The notes under the pieces were generated by a model that did not search any database, had not been told where the DNA came from, and worked only from the letters and a program-made list of their open reading frames with translations. A stretch of DNA of 64,000 nucleotides from Dermatophilaceae bacterium Soc4.6. Lineage in GTDB: Bacteria; Actinomycetota; Actinomycetes; Actinomycetales; Dermatophilaceae. Shown piece by piece: positions 15,188-22,375 of the stretch. The DNA lies in NCBI GenBank assembly GCA_039889245.1, contig JAZGVH010000002.1, positions 2,108,001 to 2,172,000 on the forward strand, given 5' to 3'. Position numbers and translations under genes: made by a program. The stretch's first letter is position 1; every line of letters starts with the position of its first letter.

Positions 15188-17428
15188 ATGACCGTAACCC
15201 TGAGCCCGAGCGCGGCCATCTACCGCCGCTCGGACGATCGCCCCCTCCCCTCGGCCTGGCCGGGCCGCACGCGTCGCCCCCTGACCGTGCGCCGCGCCCG
15301 CACTGCGCGCAAGGTCATCGCCCGCCTCCGGCGGCCGGCCGACCGCGACTTCCGCCCCGACATCGAGGGCCTGCGTGCCGTCGCCGTCGTCGCCGTCGTC
15401 GTCTACCACGCGGGACTCGCCCTACCCGGTGGCTACGTCGGGGTCGACGTCTTCTTCGTCATCTCCGGGTTCCTGATCACCAAGCAGCTGACCCGCTCGG
15501 TCAGCCGCAAGGGTCTGGGTGCGCTGCCCGCCTTCTACGCCTCGCGCATCCGGCGGCTGCTGCCCGCCGCCGCCCTCGCCACGGTCGCGACGGTGACGGC
15601 CTTCCGCTTCTTCGGCCCCCCGCTCCAGGTGCGCGAGGTCACCACCGACGGGGTCTTCGCCGCCGTCTCCGCTCTCAACTACCGCCTGGCCGCGCTCGGC
15701 ACCGACTACCAGCACGTGGGCACCGCGGCCTCGCCGCTGCAGCACTTCTGGTCGCTGGCGGTCGAGGAGCAGTTCTACGTGGTGTGGCCGCTCGTCGTCG
15801 CCGGCCTGCTGCTCGCCGGTCGCTTCTTCGGGCGTCGTGCCGGGCGCCTGATGCTGCTCGGGGTCGTCGTCGCCGTCATCGCCTCCTCCGCGATCGCGTC
15901 CGCGCAGCTGACCGCCACCTCGGCGCCCTGGGCCTACTTCGGCATCCACACCCGCGCCTGGGAGCTCGCAGTCGGTGCCCTGCTCGCCCTCACCGCCAAA
16001 CGCCTGGTCGACCTCCCCCGCCGGCTCGCCGGTGTGCTGGCCTGGGCCGGCCTCGCCGCCATCGCCTACAGCGCCGTGCGGTTCACGCAGGCCACCCCCT
16101 TCCCCGGCACCGCCGCCTGGATCCCGGTCGGCGGCGCGGCAGCAGTCATCGCGGCCGGGTGCGGCGCCCGGGTGGGCGCCGAGCGCGTGCTCGCCGAGCC
16201 GCTGATGCAGTGCCTGGGACGCGTCTCCTACTCGTGGTATCTGTGGCACTGGCCGATGCTGGTCATCGCGCCCTACGCCGCCGGTCGAGCCCTCGGCAGC
16301 TGGGAGCGGGGCGCCATCCTCTGGCTCTCCCTCGTCGTCGCCATCGCGTCCTTCGTGTGGGTCGAGCAACCGGTGCGGCACCTGACCTGGCCCACGTGGC
16401 AGTGGGTCGGCAGCGGCGGTCTCATCATCGCCACGGTCACCGCCTGCTCGCTCGGCGTCGCCGTGCTCGCCCCGCGCACCACCGGCTCGGGTGCCGCAGC
16501 CACGCTCGCGAGCGTGGCCGTGCCCGCGACCGGCGGGGCCGCGACCACCGGGGCGAAGGGGTCCGCCGCCGCGACCGCCCTGACCGCCCCGACCGTGGGC
16601 GACCTGATCGCCCGCACCGTCGCCGCCTCGGTCGACACCCGCGCGGTGCCGGCCAACCTCACTCCCGCCCCGCAGGACGCTGCCTCGTCCCTGCCGCCCA
16701 CCTCGACCAACGGGTGCCACGCCGGCTTCACCGCCGTCACCCAGGGCGACTGCGTCTACGGCGACGTGCGGGCCACCGACACCGTGGTGCTCTTCGGCGA
16801 CTCGCACGCCGAGCAGTGGCTACCCGCCCTCGACATCGCCGCCAAGGACAAGCACCTCCGGGTCGTCAGCTGGACGAAGGCCGCCTGTCCCGCTGCCCGG
16901 CTCACCGTCTTCAACCCGTCGCTCAACCGCTCCTACACCGAGTGCGACGCGTGGCGGGGCGCCACGATCGCCCGCATCGGCGCCCTGCGCCCGGTCCTGG
17001 TCCTGGTGTCGCAGTCGGAGAACGTCGCGTCATCATCGGTCTCGCCGGCGCAGTTCGCCGCGGCGACCGTGGCGACGCTGAAGGACCTCAGCGCTGCCGG
17101 GGCGCGACGGCTGGCTTTCGTGCAGGACATCCCGACCCCGGGGACCGACCTGCCGGGCTGCATCGCCACCCACCTCGACGACGCCCGGGCGTGCTCCTAC
17201 GACCGGTCGACGGCCTACCGCTACCCGGCCCGGCACGCCGCCTTGGCACCGGCCCTCACGGCCTCCGGCGTCACGACGCTCGACCCGGCAGCGTGGTTCT
17301 GCGGAGCCGACCGCTGCCCCTCGGTGGTCGGCAACGTGCTGGTCTACCGCAACGAGTCGCACATGACCGTTCCCTACAGCCGCTGGCTGGCTCCCGCCAT
17401 CGCCACGGCCCTCCCCACGAAGGCCTGA
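15188..17428 (+). CDS. OafA/YrhL-type acyltransferase with SGNH domain
   Basis: 746 residues. After a basic cytoplasmic N-terminus, the acyltransferase-3 membrane domain starts with FRPDIEGLRAVAVVAVVVYH (catalytic His at its end) and GGYVGVDVFFVISGFLI. Arg-rich YASRIRRLLPAA and HFWSLAVEEQFYVVWPL follow, with about ten hydrophobic helices to residue 430. An Ala/Thr-rich linker leads to a C-terminal SGNH esterase/transferase domain with LFGDSHAEQWLPAL near residue 535 and a terminal NESHMTV histidine. Such proteins O-acylate (often acetylate) surface polysaccharides. It is first in an operon with a hyaluronan-synthase-like glycosyltransferase four bases downstream. Confidence 0.93.
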   Translation: MTVTLSPSAAIYRRSDDRPLPSAWPGRTRRPLTVRRARTARKVIARLRRPADRDFRPDIEGLRAVAVVAVVVYHAGLALPGGYVGVDVFFVISGFLITKQLTRSVSRKGLGALPAFYASRIRRLLPAAALATVATVTAFRFFGPPLQVREVTTDGVFAAVSALNYRLAALGTDYQHVGTAASPLQHFWSLAVEEQFYVVWPLVVAGLLLAGRFFGRRAGRLMLLGVVVAVIASSAIASAQLTATSAPWAYFGIHTRAWELAVGALLALTAKRLVDLPRRLAGVLAWAGLAAIAYSAVRFTQATPFPGTAAWIPVGGAAAVIAAGCGARVGAERVLAEPLMQCLGRVSYSWYLWHWPMLVIAPYAAGRALGSWERGAILWLSLVVAIASFVWVEQPVRHLTWPTWQWVGSGGLIIATVTACSLGVAVLAPRTTGSGAAATLASVAVPATGGAATTGAKGSAAATALTAPTVGDLIARTVAASVDTRAVPANLTPAPQDAASSLPPTSTNGCHAGFTAVTQGDCVYGDVRATDTVVLFGDSHAEQWLPALDIAAKDKHLRVVSWTKAACPAARLTVFNPSLNRSYTECDAWRGATIARIGALRPVLVLVSQSENVASSSVSPAQFAAATVATLKDLSAAGARRLAFVQDIPTPGTDLPGCIATHLDDARACSYDRSTAYRYPARHAALAPALTASGVTTLDPAAWFCGADRCPSVVGNVLVYRNESHMTVPYSRWLAPAIATALPTKA

Positions 17429-17432
17429 CCCG

Positions 17433-18884
17433 GTGTTCATCGCGATCCTGCAGCTGCGCGCTGCCGTCCTCGACCACGGCCATCTCTACCTCTTCGTCTT
17501 CTACGTCGCCCTGACCTGGCTGGTGTGGCTGCTCAAGGTCGCGCTCGCCAGCCGCTACCGGCCCTGGACCGAGCCGCACGAGGCCACGACCAGCGTGGTC
17601 ATCCCCGTCGTCGACGAGCCCCTCGACCTCTTCCGGGACGTGCTCGCCCGCATCGTCGAGCAGCAGCCGACCCAGACCCTGGTCGTCATCAACGGCCCTC
17701 GCAACCCGCAGCTCGAGGCCGTGTGCGCCGAGTTCGCGCCCGCCGTCGCCTGGACCTGGACGCCGATCGCCGGCAAGCGCAACGCGGTGCGCGTCGGGGT
17801 GGAGCACTGCGTCGGCGACATCGTGCTGCTCGTCGACAGCGACACGGTGTGGACGCCTGGCACGCTCGACGAGCTGCTGAAGCCCTTCGCCGACGAGCGC
17901 GTCGGCGGCGTCACCACCCGACAGCGCATCCTCGCCGCCGAGCGCTCGTTCTACACGCGGTGGGCCGACTGGATGGAGAACTCGCGGGCGCAGTACTCCA
18001 TGCCGGCCCAGAGCGTGCTCGGTGCGGTCGGGTGCCTGCCGGGGCGGACCATCGCCTTCCGCCGCAGCATCCTGGTCGACGTCATGGAGGACTTCATGAC
18101 GCAGCGCTTCCTGGGGGTCTTCCTCGAGGTCTCCGACGACCGCACGCTCACCAACCTGACCCTCAAGAAGGGCTTCCGCACCGTCTACCAGTCGACCAGC
18201 CTCTGCTACACCGACGCCCCGCTGCAGCTGCGCAAGCTGCTGAAGCAGCAGCTGCGGTGGTCGCGTGGCAGCCAGTACAACACCCTGCGGATGCTGCCCT
18301 GGATGCTGCGCCACACCCCCGTGCTGGCCTTCTTCTTCGTCAGCGACATCGTCATGCCGATGTTGCTCTCCACCATCCTGATCGCCTGGGTACTGCGTCG
18401 TCAGCAGGGCACCGACGTCAACCTCTACGTCGGGCTGCTGCAGGCCGAGGGCCGACCGTGGATGCTGCCCGCGATCGTCGCCATCACGGTGCTGATGTCA
18501 GCCCTGTCGATGACGGTCCGTCAGCTGCGCCACATCGAGGAGCGACCGGTCGACCTGTTCTGGATGCCGGTCTACATCCTCTTCAGCACCGTCTTCCTCA
18601 TGCCGATCAGGGCCTACGGCTTCCTGCGCCTCGGCCACGTCGGCGGCTGGGGCACCCGGGCCGCCGCCTACAGCGCCGACCAGCAGCTCGACGTCGCGGT
18701 CGCCTCCCCCTCCAGCTCATCCGGCTCGCCCGGCTCGTCCCGCTCATCCACCTCGTCTCTGTCCACCCGTGCCCCACGCACTCATCCCCCCCTGGTCAGC
18801 GGCGACCCGCGGGCGCTCGTCCCCTACCTGCTCGTCACTGCTCTCGTCCCCCTCGGAGTTCTCTATGACACCCTCGTCCGCTGA
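17433..18884 (+). CDS. Family 2 processive glycosyltransferase (hyaluronan/cellulose-synthase-like)
   Basis: 483 residues, GTG start four bases after the acyltransferase stop. There is one N-terminal membrane helix (15-37), a cytoplasmic GT2 domain with VVIPVVDEP, GKRNAVRVG, the DSDT metal site near residue 134, and QQLRWSRG near 274, the Q-x-x-R-W motif of processive synthases such as NodC and hyaluronan synthase. About four C-terminal helices follow (300-400), then a Ser/Pro-rich linker and a last hydrophobic segment. It probably polymerises and extrudes a beta-linked glycan. The polymer's sugar is unknown; the GH26 neighbour hints at a mannan- or glucan-like product (inference). The GH26 start lies inside its last codons. 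Confidence 0.9.
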   Translation: MFIAILQLRAAVLDHGHLYLFVFYVALTWLVWLLKVALASRYRPWTEPHEATTSVVIPVVDEPLDLFRDVLARIVEQQPTQTLVVINGPRNPQLEAVCAEFAPAVAWTWTPIAGKRNAVRVGVEHCVGDIVLLVDSDTVWTPGTLDELLKPFADERVGGVTTRQRILAAERSFYTRWADWMENSRAQYSMPAQSVLGAVGCLPGRTIAFRRSILVDVMEDFMTQRFLGVFLEVSDDRTLTNLTLKKGFRTVYQSTSLCYTDAPLQLRKLLKQQLRWSRGSQYNTLRMLPWMLRHTPVLAFFFVSDIVMPMLLSTILIAWVLRRQQGTDVNLYVGLLQAEGRPWMLPAIVAITVLMSALSMTVRQLRHIEERPVDLFWMPVYILFSTVFLMPIRAYGFLRLGHVGGWGTRAAAYSADQQLDVAVASPSSSSGSPGSSRSSTSSLSTRAPRTHPPLVSGDPRALVPYLLVTALVPLGVLYDTLVR

Positions 18885-20622
18885 TCACCTGTCCGACAAC
18901 GCTGGCCCCCCGACCCCGCCGTCGACCCCCCCGCCGCTGTCGTCCTACGCCATCCCGTCCGCCCCGTCGGCCGGCATCATCACCGTCAGCAAGCTCAACA
19001 TCGCCCTCCTGACCCTGGCCATCCTGTCGATCGGCTCGGCGCTCTACCTCTCGCCACTGCCCAAGGCCGTCGAGTCGGGGGTCAAGGGTGTGAGCGAGGC
19101 CGCCGGCATCGGCGGCGGCCTGCCGGCGCCCTCGGCCACCGCCCCCTCGGGCGGCGCCGGGCTGACGACGCCGTCCGGCCGCACCTCCTCCACGACCGCG
19201 TCGGGCTCCCGCTCGTCGGGCTCCTCGAGCTCGTCGGGCTCCTCGACGAGCAGGGTGCTCGCCGGCACCAGCGCCTCGAGCCTGACGGGCCTCACGGGCC
19301 TGACCAACGCGCTCTACCGCCTGCGGCCCTCGCCGTCCTCGGCGTCGTCGCGGCCGTCGTCCACCGGGTCCACGGGGTCCACGGGGTCCGGCTCACGCCC
19401 TCCGGTCCCGACGCCGACGGTCACCGTCACGCAGAGCCCGACCACCCCCGCGGCCATCACCCCCCTGCGCACCAAGTGCTGGCAGTTCACCTGGCAGCAG
19501 GACGCCCAGACAGTGTATGCCTCGAACCTCTCCGACCCCTACGGCCTCGACGGCGCGCCGGGACCCTACGACAGCGACGGCATCGCCTGCTCCGACCTGC
19601 CGGTCGACCCGACCCGGGCGGCGTCGAAGCCGGTCGGGCAGTACGTGCCCCCCACTGCGTCGGCGGAGACCAAGGCCGCCATCGTGGGCTCGCAGTCCGC
19701 GTTCTACGGCTTCACGCAGGACGGCCTCCCGGCCGACACCACCAAGTTCGACGCCCTCGAGGCCACGACCGGCAAGGCCCTCAGCTCGGTGGGCTGGTAC
19801 CAGTCGTTCGACGACGACTTCCGCGGCGACCTCGTCGAGCGGTCGTGGTCGCGTGGAGCCCTCCCCGTCTTCACGTGGATGCCCACGGGCACGGGCGCCA
19901 ACCACGTCAGCCTGACCTCGATCATCGCGGGGGCCCAGGACGTCTACCTCCGGCGGTATGCCGGGGCGATCGTGCGGCAGAACCTGCCGGTCGTGATCCG
20001 CTACGGCCACGAGATGAACGGGCGCTGGTACGGCTGGTCGTCGGGGCGCGACGACTACAACAACAGCGCCGAGAAGTACAAGCAGGCCTGGATCCACGTC
20101 TGGACGGTCTTCCAGGAGGTCGGTGCCAACGACAACGCCATCTGGCTGTGGTCGCCCAGCCGCATCGACGACCTGCACCCGTCGCCGACCAACGGCCTCA
20201 CGGCCATGGCCGACTCCTACCCCGGTGACCAGTACGTCGACTGGGTCGGTGCCTCGGTCTACCTGCGCCACGCCAGCACGGGCTCGACCTACGACGCGAC
20301 CTTCGGCCGGACCGTCGCAGCCCTGGAGGCGGTCACGACCAAGCCGCTGTTCTTCGCCGAGATCGGGGCCATCGAGACCGACGGAGCGACCGACGTGGCC
20401 CAGCTCAAGGCGGACTTCATCCACAACACCCTGACCGCCTTCTCGGCCGACGCGCACGTCGTCGGATTCCTGTGGAACAACAACGTCGCCACCACGCTCG
20501 TCAACGGCCAGGAGGTCACGAACGACTGGCGCTTCGACGCCAACACGCTCGCGGCCAGGCAGTTCGTCGTCGACGTCGCCTCCCGCCGGTTCCGCACCGG
20601 GATGGTCGCCCTCGACCAGTGA
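18865..20622 (+). CDS. Membrane-anchored GH26 glycoside hydrolase
   Basis: 585 residues from an ATG at 18865, preceded by GGAG and overlapping the glycosyltransferase by 20 bp. Features in order: cytoplasmic Pro-rich head, one membrane helix (LNIALLTLAILSIGSALYL), a Ser/Thr/Gly-rich linker (about 90-200, with short STG repeats), and an Excalibur-like calcium-binding segment (KCWQFTWQQDA to YDSDGIACSDLP). The GH26 catalytic domain has acid/base Glu383 in RYGHEMNGRWYGW and nucleophile Glu499 in FFAEIGAIE. GH26 enzymes cleave beta-mannans and related beta-glycans. Here it probably trims or releases the polymer made by the upstream synthase at the cell surface. A longer upstream ATG at 18769 is rejected as low-complexity overlap. 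Confidence 0.92.
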   Translation: MTPSSADHLSDNAGPPTPPSTPPPLSSYAIPSAPSAGIITVSKLNIALLTLAILSIGSALYLSPLPKAVESGVKGVSEAAGIGGGLPAPSATAPSGGAGLTTPSGRTSSTTASGSRSSGSSSSSGSSTSRVLAGTSASSLTGLTGLTNALYRLRPSPSSASSRPSSTGSTGSTGSGSRPPVPTPTVTVTQSPTTPAAITPLRTKCWQFTWQQDAQTVYASNLSDPYGLDGAPGPYDSDGIACSDLPVDPTRAASKPVGQYVPPTASAETKAAIVGSQSAFYGFTQDGLPADTTKFDALEATTGKALSSVGWYQSFDDDFRGDLVERSWSRGALPVFTWMPTGTGANHVSLTSIIAGAQDVYLRRYAGAIVRQNLPVVIRYGHEMNGRWYGWSSGRDDYNNSAEKYKQAWIHVWTVFQEVGANDNAIWLWSPSRIDDLHPSPTNGLTAMADSYPGDQYVDWVGASVYLRHASTGSTYDATFGRTVAALEAVTTKPLFFAEIGAIETDGATDVAQLKADFIHNTLTAFSADAHVVGFLWNNNVATTLVNGQEVTNDWRFDANTLAARQFVVDVASRRFRTGMVALDQ

Positions 20623-20631
20623 CCCCCGCCG

Positions 20632-20660
20632 GCAGGGCCCTCGTCTGCGGAGGGCCCTGC
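20632..20660 (+). terminator. Hairpin ending the polysaccharide operon
   Basis: GCAGGGCCCT pairs with AGGGCCCTGC (10 bp, perfect) around a nine-base loop, ten bases after the GH26 stop. Confidence 0.75.
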
Positions 20661-20758
20661 GGCTGCGCCGATTCACCGGCCGGGCCGGCACGGCATACGC
20701 TCCTGCCGTCCCTCATGCTGGTGCCAACCCGTCGCCCGTCTCAAAGGAGCAGTGAGCC

Positions 20759-21169
20759 ATGCCCGACTCCCTCGACATCACGCTCCCAGTGGAGCACGTG
20801 CTGCCGGATGCCGTGCCGCAGGCACTCCTCGAGCCGGGGCCCCCCGCTACGTCGTCCGAGGCGTCGGCTGAGGGCGCGCACGACGGCCCACACGGCTACA
20901 TCGGCCACAAGGACGCCTACCTCGCGCGGCTCAAGCGGATCGAGGGACAGGCCCGCGGTCTGCAGCGCATGGTCGAGTCCGACACCTACTGCATCGACAT
21001 CCTCACCCAGGTGTCGGCGATGACCAAGGCCCTGCAGGCGGTCTCGCTCGGGCTGCTGGAGGACCACCTGCGCCACTGCGTCGTCGACGCGGTCGCCCAC
21101 GGCGGACCCGCCGCGGAGGCCAAGCTCACCGAGGCCTCGGCGGCGATCGCCCGCCTCGTGAGGTCCTAG
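20759..21169 (+). CDS. CsoR-family copper-sensing repressor
   Basis: 136 residues. After an unusual 45-residue acidic/Pro-rich N-terminal extension comes the four-helix CsoR/DUF156 core (AYLARLKRIEGQARGLQRMV). Cys78, His103 and Cys107 reproduce the C-H-C spacing (25 and 4 residues) of the Cu(I) site of mycobacterial CsoR, so copper is the likely signal. AAAGGAG lies eight bases before the ATG. No copper ATPase or chaperone gene is adjacent, so its targets are elsewhere or it regulates only itself. The DUF559 repeat array begins seven bases after its stop. Confidence 0.9.
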   Translation: MPDSLDITLPVEHVLPDAVPQALLEPGPPATSSEASAEGAHDGPHGYIGHKDAYLARLKRIEGQARGLQRMVESDTYCIDILTQVSAMTKALQAVSLGLLEDHLRHCVVDAVAHGGPAAEAKLTEASAAIARLVRS

Positions 21170-21175
21170 ACCTGC

Positions 21176-21220
21176 TGCGTCCGCGTCGAGGTGGGCTCTT
21201 GCCCTCCGGGGCACGGACGT
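21176..21220. repeat. Left palindromic repeat of DUF559 unit B
   Basis: A 45 bp imperfect palindrome starts TGCGTCCGCGTCGAGGTGGG and ends GGCACGGACGT. It matches the reverse complement of the copy at 22262-22307 over most of its length. It begins seven bases after the csoR-like stop and ends six bases before the DUF559 stop codon. Confidence 0.8.
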
Positions 21221-21226
21221 CGGGGG

Positions 21227-22156
21227 TCAACCGCCCCAGCCGCGGGCGCGCAGCAGACGCGCGAGCGCGGCAAAGAACGGCGCGGGCGCGATGCGCAGGG
21301 TCACCGACGACACCTGGACGGCGGCGTCACCGGCCGCTTGGAGGTCGAGGCTGCGGATCTCGTCGCTCATCGCCTGGGTCAGCACTCCGTGACCCGCACC
21401 GTCGACCTCGACGGCGACGCCGAACCGGTCCCAGTAGACATCCAGATGAACGCGGCCCTGCGACGACTGGCGGCGCACCTGACGGTCGGGCTCGGGCAGC
21501 CCGTGGTCACGGCACATCCGCGCGAAGTCGAGCTCGTTGAGCGAGTGCACCCCGCCGCGGACGTCGCCGAGCACCGCGAGCAGAACGGCCCGGTAGGGGT
21601 GGCGTCGCACGGCCGAGAACGGGTCGACCAGGTCGTCAGCCCGGACGATGCGCTGCTGCACCGCCATCGTCAGCAGCAGCGTCGCCTGTCGCGCGGAGCC
21701 GGCCCACAGGGCCGCCTGCACCGTCGCAGCGGTGGGGTGCGAGTGCCTGATCCCCGCGCTGTCGACGTCGTCCTCCGTCCATCGCCGGGTCTCGTGGAGG
21801 ACGACACCAGGGCAACGCGTCTTGAAGCCCGACTTGCGCACCCACAGGTGCAGTCCGCGCCGCTCGTCGAAGCCGGTGAGCCCACGCCACTGGAGGGCGG
21901 TGACTCCCCCGAGAGCGGCAGTCGGTCCGACCCGGAGAAGTGAGATGCGGATGGCGGCCTCTCCGTGCGGCACACCGGTGGTCGTGACGATGCCGCGCCG
22001 GGAGACCGCGACCCAGCGTCGGGCCCCGACCTGCGCCTCCCGCTGCCACCGGGTGATGTTGGCCGCCCGCAACGCAGACAGGCTCACGACCCCGGCGGTC
22101 GTCGCTGCCTGGGCCTCGACGGACCGGAGGTTGAGGGGGTCGTGGCGGCGCGGCAT
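21227..22156 (-). CDS. DUF559 nuclease-like protein B (AbiEi-like N-terminus)
   Basis: 309 residues if started at the ATG at 22156 (MPRRHDPLNLRSVEAQ), the same length as protein A. The nuclease-like C-terminus has Glu208 in NELDFARMCR, Asp239 in VHLDVYW and Glu250-x-Asp252 in AVEVDGAGH, equivalent to protein A positions 206/237/248/250. The N-terminal half shares the same order of motifs (GVTALQWRGLTGF, AVQQRIVRADDL) as protein A (GVTALQHAGLSGF, TVQQRLTTPERL). No ribosome-binding site is evident. The gene sits alone between 45-46 bp palindromes, inserted between a csoR-like gene and purL. A nuclease acting on, or moving with, its own repeats is inference. Confidence 0.75.
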   Translation of the reverse strand: MPRRHDPLNLRSVEAQAATTAGVVSLSALRAANITRWQREAQVGARRWVAVSRRGIVTTTGVPHGEAAIRISLLRVGPTAALGGVTALQWRGLTGFDERRGLHLWVRKSGFKTRCPGVVLHETRRWTEDDVDSAGIRHSHPTAATVQAALWAGSARQATLLLTMAVQQRIVRADDLVDPFSAVRRHPYRAVLLAVLGDVRGGVHSLNELDFARMCRDHGLPEPDRQVRRQSSQGRVHLDVYWDRFGVAVEVDGAGHGVLTQAMSDEIRSLDLQAAGDAAVQVSSVTLRIAPAPFFAALARLLRARGWGG

Positions 22157-22261
22157 ACGAGCGAGGATGACGCGCGCCGACCACCCGGCCGAGGATCCCG
22201 ACGACTCCTGTGGACAGGCTCGAGGCACCCAGGGGGTGTGGACGACCAGCCAACCGCTCCC

Positions 22262-22370
22262 TGCGTCCGCGCCGAGGAGGGCTCCTACCCACCTCGAGGC
22301 GGACGCACGGAAGAGGGGGCCAACTGCGTCCGCGCCGGGGCGGGCTGTTACCCACCGGGACGCGGACGCA
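22262..22370. repeat. Right palindromic repeats of DUF559 unit B
   Basis: Two 46 bp palindromic units lie at 22262-22307 and 22325-22370. Each starts TGCGTCCGCG and ends GGACGCA, with inner arms (CCGAGGAGGG / CCCACCTCG in the first) around a six-base spacer. Arm complementarity is about 17 of 20 in the first copy and 15-16 of 20 in the second. They begin about 105 bp upstream of the DUF559 start and end six bases before the purL stop. Confidence 0.85.
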
Positions 22371-22375
22371 TCGGC

